A stretch of 64,000 nucleotides of DNA from Actinomycetes bacterium (GTDB taxonomy: Bacteria; Actinomycetota; Acidimicrobiia; Acidimicrobiales; RAAP-2), in contig JAJXZW010000009.1 in NCBI GenBank assembly GCA_021779855.1, positions 25,285 through 89,284 on the forward strand. Reading direction: 5' to 3'. Numbering within the stretch: the stretch's first letter is position 1; every line of letters starts with the position of its first letter. Positions 1 to 7,635 of the stretch are shown here, one piece after another. A model generated the notes under the pieces. That model searched no databases, was not told the origin of the DNA, and saw only the letters and a program-made list of their open reading frames with translations. A program made the position numbers and the translations under genes.

Positions 1-1989
1 CTGTGGCGCAGCGCCGAGACGGGATCGCTCGAGACCCTGTTCCCCCCGATCGCCGACTACGCCTTCCTCTCGGACTGCGAGTCGACCTGCCTCGTAGCCC
101 CCACGGGGGCGGTGGAGTGGCTGTGCCTGCCCCGGCCCCACGACCCCAGCGTCTTTGGGACGGTGCTGGACCGGGCGGCCGGGTCGTTCCGGCTCGCGCC
201 GGTCGACAGCGCCGTGCCGGCGCACCGCCAGTACGTGCCGGGCACGATGGTCCTGGCCACGACCTGGCAGACTCGGGGGGGCTGGCTGATGGTCCACGAC
301 TTCCTCGGCGTGGCCCCCTGGTACCGCGAGGGGGACCGCACCAATCACCACAAGCGCACGCCCGGGGACTTCGACGCCCTGCACTGCCTGGTGCGGGTGG
401 CGACGTGCCTGCACGGCAGCGTGGACGTCTCGCTCAACTGCGAGCCCTCCTTCGACTACGGCCGCGACGACGCGCGCTGGGAGTACACCGGCCCGTCCTA
501 CGACGTGGTGCGCACGACCAACGCCGAGACGCCTCGGCTCACGCTCACCGGGGACGTGCGCTTCGGCATCGAGGGCCGCGCCGTGCGGGCCCGGCGCCGG
601 CTCAACGAGGGCGAGTCGATCTTCACGGTCCTCAGCTGGTCCGACAGCCCCTACCCCACGACCCGCGAGGCGGTGGAGGAGTGCCGGACCGAGACCAGCC
701 GCTTCTGGCGCGACTGGATCGACGGCGGCCGGTTCCCCGACCACCCCTGGCGCGAGCTGCTCCAGCGCAGCTCGCTGACCCTGAAGGGCCTCACCTACGC
801 GCCCACCGGGGCCCTGCTCGCCGCACCGACGACCTCCCTGCCCGAGGTGATCGGCGGGGGGCGCAACTGGGACTACCGCTACACCTGGGTGCGCGACGCC
901 TCGTTCACCCTTCGCGCGATGCACGCCCTGGGCTTCGACTCCGAGGCCGACGACTTCCTCGCGTTCTTGGGCGACGTCCTCGAGCCCCACAGCGAGATCG
1001 GGCTCGCCGTGGCCCGGAACCGCCGACGGCTCAACGTGCTCTATCCCGTCGACGACGGCTCCCACCCGGCCGAGGGCGAGCTCGACCACCTCACCGGCTA
1101 CGGCGGCAGCCGGCCCGTGCGCGTGGGCAACGGGGCGGTCGACCAGCTCCAGCTCGACATCCTCGGGGCGCTCGTGGACACCGTCTTCGAGCACACCCGG
1201 TCGCGCGACTCGTTGAGCGAGCGGTCCTGGCGCATCGTCGTCCAGGCCGTCGAGGCCGTCCTCGAGTCGTGGAAGGAGCCCGACCGGGGCATCTGGGAGG
1301 TGCGCGGGGAGCCGCGCCACTTCACCTTCTCCAAGGTGATGTGCTGGGTGGCCTGCGACCGGGGGGCCCGGCTGGCCGCGCTGCGCGGCGAGCGCGAGCG
1401 GGCCGAGGCCTGGTGGGCCGCGGCCCAGGAGATCCACGCCGACGTGTGCGAGAAGGGCATGAGCGAGCGCGGCCACTTCGCCCAGTCCTACGGCAGCGAC
1501 GAGGTCGACGGCTCGCTGCTCCTCATCCCCATGATGGGGTTCCTGCCGGGCAGCGACCCGCGCGTGCGTCGCACGGTCTTCGCGATCGCGGACGAGCTGG
1601 GCGACGGGGCTTTCGTCAGGCGCTACGCCACCGACCGGACCGACGACGGGCTCGGGGGCGAGGACGAGGGCACGTTCACGGTGTGCTCCTTCTGGATGGT
1701 CTCGGCGCTCGTGGAGATCGGCGAGCTCGACCTGGCGCGGGCCCACTGCGAGAAGCTGATCGGCGCGGCGAGCCAGCTCGGCCTCTACGGCGAGGAGCTC
1801 GACCCGCTGACCCTGCGCCACCTGGGGAACTTCCCCCAGGCGCTGACCCACCTCTCGTTGATCAACGCCGTCTTGCACGTGATCGAGGCCGACCAGCGCG
1901 GCAACGACCCCCAGAACCTCGTCGCCGGCTCGCCGAGTTGGTGGCACGCCGCCGGCGGCGACGACCGCCCGAGCGCCCTGGGGGGCTGA
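1..1989 (+). CDS. GH15 family glucan/trehalose hydrolase (5' truncated by window edge)
   Basis: Glycoside hydrolase family 15 (glucoamylase/trehalase type). The reading frame is open from base 1 and the family's N-terminal signature (PPIADYAFLSDCEST) lies before the first ATG of the ORF track, so the true start is left of the window. Visible motifs are RNWDYRYTWVRDA near window residue 288, GEDEGTFT near 555 (general-acid region) and YGEELDP near 597 (general-base region), all expected for GH15. The protein shows no signal peptide in the visible part and is probably cytoplasmic. It is followed after about 25 bp by otsA, so a trehalase or glucan-trimming role linked to trehalose metabolism is likely; actinobacterial GH15 trehalases are known. 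The exact substrate cannot be read from the sequence. The 671-aa ORF starting at base 3 is a frame shadow. Confidence 0.92.
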   Translation: MWRSAETGSLETLFPPIADYAFLSDCESTCLVAPTGAVEWLCLPRPHDPSVFGTVLDRAAGSFRLAPVDSAVPAHRQYVPGTMVLATTWQTRGGWLMVHDFLGVAPWYREGDRTNHHKRTPGDFDALHCLVRVATCLHGSVDVSLNCEPSFDYGRDDARWEYTGPSYDVVRTTNAETPRLTLTGDVRFGIEGRAVRARRRLNEGESIFTVLSWSDSPYPTTREAVEECRTETSRFWRDWIDGGRFPDHPWRELLQRSSLTLKGLTYAPTGALLAAPTTSLPEVIGGGRNWDYRYTWVRDASFTLRAMHALGFDSEADDFLAFLGDVLEPHSEIGLAVARNRRRLNVLYPVDDGSHPAEGELDHLTGYGGSRPVRVGNGAVDQLQLDILGALVDTVFEHTRSRDSLSERSWRIVVQAVEAVLESWKEPDRGIWEVRGEPRHFTFSKVMCWVACDRGARLAALRGERERAEAWWAAAQEIHADVCEKGMSERGHFAQSYGSDEVDGSLLLIPMMGFLPGSDPRVRRTVFAIADELGDGAFVRRYATDRTDDGLGGEDEGTFTVCSFWMVSALVEIGELDLARAHCEKLIGAASQLGLYGEELDPLTLRHLGNFPQALTHLSLINAVLHVIEADQRGNDPQNLVAGSPSWWHAAGGDDRPSALGG

Positions 1990-2014
1990 TGGGCGGCGCG
2001 CGCGGAGGACGCCG

Positions 2015-3436
2015 GTGACGCCCCGCCCCGACGCGGTGGTCCCGCCGGCGCCCGAGCCCCGGGCGGACCTCGTGGTGGTGGCCAACCGCCTGCCGGTCCA
2101 GCCCGACGCCGAGGCCGGCGCGAACGGCTGGCGCCCGAGCCCGGGCGGCCTGGTCTCGGCGCTCACCTCGGTCCTGCAGCGTGGCAACGGCCTGTGGATC
2201 GGCTGGCCGGGGACCTCCCAGCAGCGTCGTGTGCCCGACCACTACGAGGGCATCCGCCTGCGGCCCGTGGCGATCTCGGCCGACGAGTACGAGACGTTCT
2301 ACCTGGGCTTCTCCAACGCGACGCTCTGGCCGCTCTACCACGACGCCATCCGCCCACCGGCCTTCCACCGCACGTGGTGGCAGAGCTACGTCAGGGTCAA
2401 CCGGCGCTACGCCGACGCCGTGGCGGAGGCCGCCGCGCCGGGGGCGACCGTGTGGGTCCACGACTACCAGCTCCAGCTGGTCCCGCGGATGGTCCGCGAG
2501 CGCCGGCCCGACGTGCGGGTGGGTTTCTTCATGCACATCCCGTTCCCACCGCTCGAGCTGTTCAACCAGCTCCCGTGGCGCCGCGAGATCGTCGAGGGGC
2601 TGCTCGGGGCCGACCTCGTGGGCTTCCAGACCCGTCAGTCGTCGGTCAACTTCTCGCGGGTGGCCCGCCGGCTCACCGCGGCCGACGGCACCGATGCGCT
2701 CGTGCACCACGAGGGCCGGTACGTGCGCACCGGGGCCTTCCCGATCACCGCCGACGTGGCGCGCTTCGCCGCGGCCGCCCAGGACCCCGCGGTGCGGGCC
2801 CGGGCGAAGGAGATCCGCCAGGACCTCGGCGACCCCGAGGTCATCCTGCTGGGGGTGGACCGGCTCGACTACACCAAGGGCATCCAGCAGCGCGTGAAGG
2901 CGCTCGCCGAGCTCTACGCCGACCACTCGCTCGACCCCGAGCGCCACGTCCTGGTCCAGATCGCGGTGCCCTCCCGCGAGAACGACGTGCACTACGAGCG
3001 CGAGCGCCACGAGCTCGAGCAGGTCGTCGGCCAGGTCAACGGCGACTACGGCCTCGTGGGTCGACCGGTCATCCACTACCTGCACCAGAACATGCCCTTC
3101 GACGAGCTGGTCGCGCTCTACCTCGCGGCTGACGTCATGCTCGTGACGCCGTTCCGCGACGGGATGAACCTGGTGGCGAAGGAGTACGTCACGTGCCGGA
3201 CCGACTTGACGGGCCGGCTCGTCCTCTCGGAGTTCGCCGGGGCGGCGACCGAGCTGCGCGGGGCCTTCATCGTGAACCCCCACGACCTCGAGGGCGTCAA
3301 AGAGGCGATCCGCTCGGCCGTGGGCGTCGGGCCCCGCGAGGCCCGCGAGCGGATGGCCCGGATGCGCCGTCAGACGATGCGCCGCGACGTCTACGACTGG
3401 GCGACGAACTTCCTCAACGCGCTCGAGTCGGCCTAG
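2015..3436 (+). CDS. otsA: alpha,alpha-trehalose-phosphate synthase (UDP/GDP-glucose), GT20
   Basis: 473 aa, the usual OtsA length. It makes trehalose 6-phosphate from a nucleotide-activated glucose and glucose 6-phosphate in the cytoplasm. Motifs in order: VVVANRLPV at the N-terminus, SPGGLVSAL acceptor loop, VWVHDYQLQLVP near residue 147, FMHIPFPP, LGVDRLDYTKG near 280 and RDGMNLVAKEYV near 382 (donor binding). The GTG start is preceded by a GGAGG-type ribosome site (CGGAGGAC, 2003-2010). It probably forms an operon with the upstream GH15 gene. No OtsB phosphatase follows: the next gene is convergent and belongs to a different HAD subfamily. The stop overlaps that gene's stop in CTAG. Confidence 0.97.
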   Translation: MTPRPDAVVPPAPEPRADLVVVANRLPVQPDAEAGANGWRPSPGGLVSALTSVLQRGNGLWIGWPGTSQQRRVPDHYEGIRLRPVAISADEYETFYLGFSNATLWPLYHDAIRPPAFHRTWWQSYVRVNRRYADAVAEAAAPGATVWVHDYQLQLVPRMVRERRPDVRVGFFMHIPFPPLELFNQLPWRREIVEGLLGADLVGFQTRQSSVNFSRVARRLTAADGTDALVHHEGRYVRTGAFPITADVARFAAAAQDPAVRARAKEIRQDLGDPEVILLGVDRLDYTKGIQQRVKALAELYADHSLDPERHVLVQIAVPSRENDVHYERERHELEQVVGQVNGDYGLVGRPVIHYLHQNMPFDELVALYLAADVMLVTPFRDGMNLVAKEYVTCRTDLTGRLVLSEFAGAATELRGAFIVNPHDLEGVKEAIRSAVGVGPREARERMARMRRQTMRRDVYDWATNFLNALESA

Positions 3437-4203
3437 AGCTCGTCGATCAGGTCCTTCACGGAGTCGGCCACCCGGGTCGGCTGGTAGGGCGCCCCGACCA
3501 GGTCCTCGCGGGTGGCCACCCCTGAGAGCACCAGGATCGTCGGGATGCCCGCCTCGGTCCCGGCGCGTACGTCGGTGTCCATGCGGTCACCGACCAAGAC
3601 AGTCTCGGCCGAGTGGGCCCCGAGCAGGGCCAGCGCGTCGCGGATCATGACCGCGTTGGGCTTGCCCACGACGTAGGGGGCGACCCCGGTGGCGCGCTGG
3701 ATGAGCGCGGTGAGCGCGCCGCAGCCCGGCAGCGCCCCGTCGGGGGTCGTGCCGGTGGCCTCGGGGTTCGTCGAGACGAAGGCGCTCCCGGCGTCGATCA
3801 GCCGGACCGCCCGGGTGATGGCCTCGAAGTCGTAGGTCCAGGTCTCGCCCACCACCACGTAGTCGGGGTCGACGGGGTTGGCGGGGTAGCCGAGCTCGGC
3901 GAGGGCCTCGTGCATGGCCGGCTCCCCGATCACGTAGGCGCTGCCTCGGGGGCGCTGGTCGGCGACGAACCGGGCCGTCGCCAGCGCCGAGGTCCACAGC
4001 TGCTCGCGCTCGATCGCGACGCCGTGGCTGGTGAGCGCCTCGCAGATCTGGCGGGGGGTGAAGAGGGAGTTGTTCGTGAGGACGAGGAAGTCCCGACCCG
4101 TCGCGCGCAGCCGGGCGAGGAACTCGGCGGCGCCGTCGACCTGGTGGCCGTCGTTGATGAGGACCCCGTCCATGTCGCAGAGCCAGTGCGGGGCGAGGGT
4201 CAC
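3433..4203 (-). CDS. HAD-IIA family sugar/nucleotide phosphatase (NagD-like)
   Basis: 256 aa HAD hydrolase of subclass IIA. Motif I is CDMDGVL at residues 9-15 with the nucleophilic aspartate, motif II is LTNNS, the motif III lysine is in VVGKPNAV and motif IV is LVGDRMDTDV. The cap has the NagD/PGP/4-nitrophenylphosphatase arrangement. The substrate cannot be assigned; sugar phosphates, phosphoglycolate and pyridoxal phosphate are all known for this group. The GTG start is 6 nt downstream of AAGACT, a possible weak -10, so the mRNA may be leaderless. It is not OtsB (class IIB) even though it abuts otsA. Its end overlaps otsA by 4 bp, tail to tail. Confidence 0.9.
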   Translation of the reverse strand: MTLAPHWLCDMDGVLINDGHQVDGAAEFLARLRATGRDFLVLTNNSLFTPRQICEALTSHGVAIEREQLWTSALATARFVADQRPRGSAYVIGEPAMHEALAELGYPANPVDPDYVVVGETWTYDFEAITRAVRLIDAGSAFVSTNPEATGTTPDGALPGCGALTALIQRATGVAPYVVGKPNAVMIRDALALLGAHSAETVLVGDRMDTDVRAGTEAGIPTILVLSGVATREDLVGAPYQPTRVADSVKDLIDEL

Positions 4204-4226
4204 GCCCCCAGTCTTCCACGGACGAG

Positions 4227-4269
4227 CCGCCGCCCCGACCCGGGCAAGGGTGCCGGGTCGGGGCGGCGG
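4227..4269 (-). terminator. GC-rich hairpin after the DUF5666-like gene
   Basis: Perfect 17-bp inverted repeat (CCGCCGCCCCGACCCGG and its complement) with a 9-nt loop and no T run. It lies just past the stop of the leftward gene at 4283 and before the start of the HAD gene. The shape fits the U-less intrinsic terminators proposed for high-GC actinobacteria. Confidence 0.65.
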
Positions 4270-4282
4270 GGGAGGCGAGGGT

Positions 4283-5443
4283 CTAGCGCTGGTGCCCGCG
4301 GTGGTGGTCGCCCTGGCCGTTGCCCTGGCCGTTGCCCGAACCGTTGCCGAGGTTGCCGAGGCCGGGCCCGAGGAGGCCCCAGCCCTCGCCGCCGCCGACG
4401 ACGATCACCTGAGCGTCGATGGTCGAGGGGCTCGTCGCGTCGGGCAGCCCGGCCGCGACCACGTGCTCACCGACCGTGAAGGTCACCGCCGCCGTGGCGA
4501 GCTGGCCCATCTCGTAGACCTGGGTCGTCGGCTCGACGACGACGGTCGTCGTGGCGCCGTCGCTGGTCACGCTGAACGACCCGGTGCCCACCGCACTGAT
4601 GCTCCCGCGCACCCGCAGCGGGCGGATGTCGATCGAGGCCGCCGTGGTGGCGGACCCCGCCGCGGTCGTGATCGAGACGTGCTCACCGACCAGGAGGTCG
4701 GTCGAGGGCACGGTGGAGGGGCCCTCGGTGTAGGTCGTCGAGCTGGTCAGGCTGAGGGTCGTGCTCGCGCCGTGGTCGCCGCTGATCGTGACCGAGGTGC
4801 CCGGCGTGAGGGCCGTGACGACTCCCTCGATGCGCTCGGGACGCTGCTGCTCGGGGGCGCGCACGTCGATCGAGACGGCGTCGAGGATGGTCCCCGTCGA
4901 GTCGATCGTGCCCTGGGCGACGATCGACGCGCCCGGGGTGAGGGCCGCGAGCGTCGAGGCCTGGCCGCCGGAGGTGACGACCGTCGAGGCGCCGGCCTGC
5001 ACCGTGCGGGTGAAGCCCTCGGGGCCGATCACCAAGACGGTGGAGCCCGAGACCGAGAGCACGAGCCCGTGGATCTCAGCGAGGTCGATGTTGACCGACG
5101 TGGCCGTGGTGGGCGAGCCCGGGGCGGTCTGGACCTCGACGCGCTCACCCACGACGAGCAGTGCCGCGGCGGCCGTCTGGCCGTCGAGGGTGTAGGTCGT
5201 GGCCGGGCCGATCGTGTAGGTCGTCGTCACGCCGCCGGGGCTCTCCACGCTGAGCGACGTGGCGGTCATCGCCATCACGTAGCCCGCGGCGTGGTCGCCC
5301 CCGCCACCGTTGTCGTGACTGCGGCCGTGTCCGTGGCCGGAGTCCGCGCCCGCCACGCTGGCGACGCCGAGCCCGAGGCCGGCCGTCACCGCGAGTGCGG
5401 CCAGCGACCGGCCGAGTACTGCGGGGGTGGGGTGGGTCATCAC
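4283..5443 (-). CDS. secreted DUF5666-like repeat protein
   Basis: 386 aa. An N-terminal Sec signal (SLAALAVTAGLGLGVASVAGA, cleavage near AGA-DS) is followed by a His/Gly-rich stretch (HGHGRSHDN) and about four tandem units of roughly 70-80 residues. Each unit looks like a small beta-rich OB-type fold as in DUF5666: an opening such as GYVMAMTATSLSV, a middle GERVEV/GEHVSI/GEHVVA, and a closing strand ending in G. The C-terminus is a low-complexity NGQGNGQGDHHRGHQR tail. The protein is probably exported to the cell surface. His-rich ends suggest metal contact, which is inference. The start is the first of two adjacent methionines. Function is unknown; it is divergent from the pirin gene. Confidence 0.82.
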   Translation of the reverse strand: MMTHPTPAVLGRSLAALAVTAGLGLGVASVAGADSGHGHGRSHDNGGGGDHAAGYVMAMTATSLSVESPGGVTTTYTIGPATTYTLDGQTAAAALLVVGERVEVQTAPGSPTTATSVNIDLAEIHGLVLSVSGSTVLVIGPEGFTRTVQAGASTVVTSGGQASTLAALTPGASIVAQGTIDSTGTILDAVSIDVRAPEQQRPERIEGVVTALTPGTSVTISGDHGASTTLSLTSSTTYTEGPSTVPSTDLLVGEHVSITTAAGSATTAASIDIRPLRVRGSISAVGTGSFSVTSDGATTTVVVEPTTQVYEMGQLATAAVTFTVGEHVVAAGLPDATSPSTIDAQVIVVGGGEGWGLLGPGLGNLGNGSGNGQGNGQGDHHRGHQR

Positions 5444-5465
5444 TCTCTCCTTGGTTCGTCCTGTC

Positions 5466-5492
5466 GGACCCCCCCACTATGTCCGGGGGTCC
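5466..5492. repeat. short inverted repeat in the divergent intergenic region
   Basis: Perfect 8-bp arms GGACCCCC / GGGGGTCC with an 11-nt spacer, between the divergent DUF5666-like and pirin genes. It could be an operator or a 5'-UTR hairpin of the leftward gene. Function is not inferable. Confidence 0.4.
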
Positions 5493-5540
5493 TCAGAAAG
5501 GGGTGTGAGTCGGCTGTGCGTTGGCTGACAAACCGGCCCG

Positions 5541-5566
5541 TAGTCTGGGATTTGTCCTAGAGGAGG
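5541..5566 (+). promoter_or_regulatory. pirin promoter -10 (TAGTCT) and Shine-Dalgarno (AGGAGG)
   Basis: TAGTCT (5541-5546) matches the actinobacterial TANNNT -10. AGGAGG (5561-5566) lies 4 nt before the ATG. This gene therefore has a normal short leader, unlike many others in the window. Confidence 0.55.
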
Positions 5567-5570
5567 TCTT

Positions 5571-6563
5571 ATGCCGGCACTCACCCCCGGGGACTGGACG
5601 GTCCTGACCCGCCTGGAGCCGGTGGCCGACCCGGCCGGGGAGCGCCCGGTCGCGACCGTGACGACGGCCCCGCGCGGGGTCGAGGGCGAGGGCTTCCCCG
5701 TCCGGCGGGCCTTCGCCGGGCTGGCGCTATCGGCCCTCGACCCCTTCGTGCACATGGACCAGATGGGCGAGGTCGACTACGCGCCCGGCGAGCCCAAGGG
5801 CACGCCCTGGCACCCGCACCGCGGCTTCGAGACCGTCACCTACATGATCGACGGCACCTTCCAGCACCAGGACTCCCACGGCGGCGGCGGGCTCATCACC
5901 AACGGTTCGACCCAGTGGATGACGGCCGGTCAGGGGATCCTGCACATCGAGACCCCGCCCGAGGACCTCGTCGAGTCGGGCGGGCTCTTCCACGGGATCC
6001 AGCTCTGGGTGAACCTGCCCGCGAGGGACAAGATGATCCCGCCCGCGTACCAGAGCCTCGAGGCCGAGGACGTCGCGCTCGTCGCCTCGCCCGACGCGAC
6101 CTCGCTCGTGCGCGTCGTCGCCGGTGCCGTCGGCAGCCACCGGGGGCCGGGCTCGACCCACACGCCCATGACGATGACCCACGTGACCCTGACCCCGGGC
6201 GCCGAGCTCGACCTGCCCTGGGACCCGGACTACAACGCGCTCGTCTACGTCCTGGCCGGCCGGGGCACGGTGGGCTCGGATCGCCGGCCCGTCACGACCG
6301 GCCAGCTCGTGAGCTTCGGTCGCGGCCGGTGGCTGCGCCTCGGGGCTGACGCCGCGGGCGGCCGCGGCGACCGGCTCGAGGCGCTGGTGCTCGGGGGTCG
6401 GCCCATCGGCGAGCCGGTCGAGCACTACGGGCCCTTCGTGATGAACACGCGCGCCGAGATCGCCCAGGCCCTGGAGGACTACCAACGGGGCCGGCTGGGG
6501 GTGATCCCGCCGGGGGCCCTCATGCCCCACGTCCCGCGCCCGGCGCGCGCGGGCGATGACTAG
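5571..6563 (+). CDS. pirin family protein
   Basis: 330-aa bicupin of the pirin family. The metal-binding set of the N-terminal cupin is present: HPHRGFETV gives H81 and H83, and LHIETPPED gives H125 and E127, the pirin iron ligands. The C-terminal cupin half is recognisable but lacks an equivalent ligand set. Bacterial pirins are cytoplasmic and have been linked to quercetin dioxygenase activity or to metabolic regulation; which applies here cannot be told. The start is secured by AGGAGG 4 nt upstream. A small DUF2630 gene follows after about 40 bp. Confidence 0.94.
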   Translation: MPALTPGDWTVLTRLEPVADPAGERPVATVTTAPRGVEGEGFPVRRAFAGLALSALDPFVHMDQMGEVDYAPGEPKGTPWHPHRGFETVTYMIDGTFQHQDSHGGGGLITNGSTQWMTAGQGILHIETPPEDLVESGGLFHGIQLWVNLPARDKMIPPAYQSLEAEDVALVASPDATSLVRVVAGAVGSHRGPGSTHTPMTMTHVTLTPGAELDLPWDPDYNALVYVLAGRGTVGSDRRPVTTGQLVSFGRGRWLRLGADAAGGRGDRLEALVLGGRPIGEPVEHYGPFVMNTRAEIAQALEDYQRGRLGVIPPGALMPHVPRPARAGDD

Positions 6564-6605
6564 CGTCCTGGTGGCGCGCCCTAGGTTGGTCCGCGGGAGG
6601 CGGCG

Positions 6606-6848
6606 ATGAACGACGGAACCATCTTCGAACAGATCGAGCGGCTCTCCGAGGAGGAGTTGGCCCTCGAAGAGTCCCACCCGGGCAAGCGCATGAGCGAGCC
6701 CGAGCGGGTGCGCCTGCGCGAGATCGAGGTCCAGCTCGACCGGTGCTACGACCTGTTGCGCCAGCGCCGCGCGCGCCGGGCGGCGGGGCTTGACCCGGAC
6801 GAGGCGACGGCGCGCAGCGAGACGACGGTCGAGGGCTATCTCCAGTAG
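6606..6848 (+). CDS. DUF2630 family protein
   Basis: 80-aa acidic/basic helical protein matching the DUF2630 pattern: an N-terminal helix with EQIERLSEEE, then LREIEVQLDRCYDLLRQRRA and a conserved tail ending TVEGYLQ. Members are short, widespread in Actinobacteria and of unknown function. GGGAGG (6595-6600) precedes the ATG, and TAGGTT (6582-6587) is a plausible -10. Soluble, with no membrane segment. Confidence 0.87.
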   Translation: MNDGTIFEQIERLSEEELALEESHPGKRMSEPERVRLREIEVQLDRCYDLLRQRRARRAAGLDPDEATARSETTVEGYLQ

Positions 6849-6855
6849 CGCTCGG

Positions 6856-6861
6856 TAGGGT
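6856..6861 (+). promoter_or_regulatory. -10 hexamer TAGGGT, leaderless start of the SDR gene
   Basis: TAGGGT ends 6 nt before the GTG at 6868 and no Shine-Dalgarno is present, so transcription should begin at or next to the start codon. Confidence 0.6.
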
Positions 6862-6867
6862 GGGCCG

Positions 6868-7635
6868 GTGGACCTCGGGCTCGGCGGGCGCGGCTACCTG
6901 ATCACCGGCGGCACCGACGGGCTCGGGCTGGCTCTGGCGCGCGCCCTCCTCGGCGAGGGCGCGCGGGTCGCGGTGTGCGGGCGCGACGAGGGCCGCCTCG
7001 CGCGCGCCGGCGCGCTGCTCGGGGCGCAGGCCCTGTGCGTGCGCGCCGACGTGACCTCGCCCGCGCAGATGGATGGCTTCGTCGGGGCCGCGCGCGAGCA
7101 CCTGGGCCGGATCGACGGGCTCGTGAACAACGCCGGTCGCACGGCCGGGGGACCGGTCGCCGACTCGAGCGACGACGCCTGGCGCGAGGACCTCGAGCTC
7201 AAGGTGATCGCCGCGGTGCGCCTCGCGCGGCTGTGCCTGGACGACCTGGCGGCGACCGGCGGGTCGGTGCTGAACGTCCTCACGATCATGGCCCGCACGC
7301 CGCCCGCCGACTCCACGCCGACCGCGGCGAGCCGGGCGGCCGGGCTGGCCCTCACTAAGGCCCTCAGCCACGAGGTCGGCCCGCGCGGGGTCCGGGCCAA
7401 CGCCCTGCTCGTCGGGCTGGTCGAGTCGGGCCAGTGGGAGCGGCGCGCCGCCCTGGCCGGGCGGGCGACCGACGACCTCTACCGGGAGATGGCGGCGCGT
7501 CAGCCCATCGCCCTCGGGCGGGTCGGCCGGGCCGAGGAGTTCGCCGACGTCGCCGCCTTCCTCCTCTCGCCGCGCGCGAGCTACGTCACCGGCGTCGGGC
7601 TGGCCGTCGACGGGGGCCTCTCGTCGGCGATCTAG
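6868..7635 (+). CDS. SDR family protein with degenerate catalytic triad
   Basis: 255-aa short-chain dehydrogenase/reductase fold. The cofactor motif TGGTDGLG is at residues 13-20, NNAG near 88, and a normal C-terminal region with VTGVGLAVDGG is present. In the catalytic segment VLNVLTIMARTPPADSTPT..SR the usual Ser, Tyr and Lys positions are T139, T152 and R156. The protein may therefore bind NAD(P) without classical SDR chemistry, or use an atypical mechanism. GTG start from a leaderless-type promoter. The stop overlaps the convergent kinase gene in CTAG. Substrate unknown. Confidence 0.88.
   Translation: MDLGLGGRGYLITGGTDGLGLALARALLGEGARVAVCGRDEGRLARAGALLGAQALCVRADVTSPAQMDGFVGAAREHLGRIDGLVNNAGRTAGGPVADSSDDAWREDLELKVIAAVRLARLCLDDLAATGGSVLNVLTIMARTPPADSTPTAASRAAGLALTKALSHEVGPRGVRANALLVGLVESGQWERRAALAGRATDDLYREMAARQPIALGRVGRAEEFADVAAFLLSPRASYVTGVGLAVDGGLSSAI

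Noticed and set aside
3-2018. 671-aa ORF at the left edge
   Set aside because: Alternative frame of the GH15 gene; composition is Arg/Pro-rich with no motif.
3433-4203. Annotation of the HAD gene as trehalose-phosphatase OtsB
   Set aside because: Its motifs and cap are of HAD class IIA (NagD-like); OtsB is class IIB.
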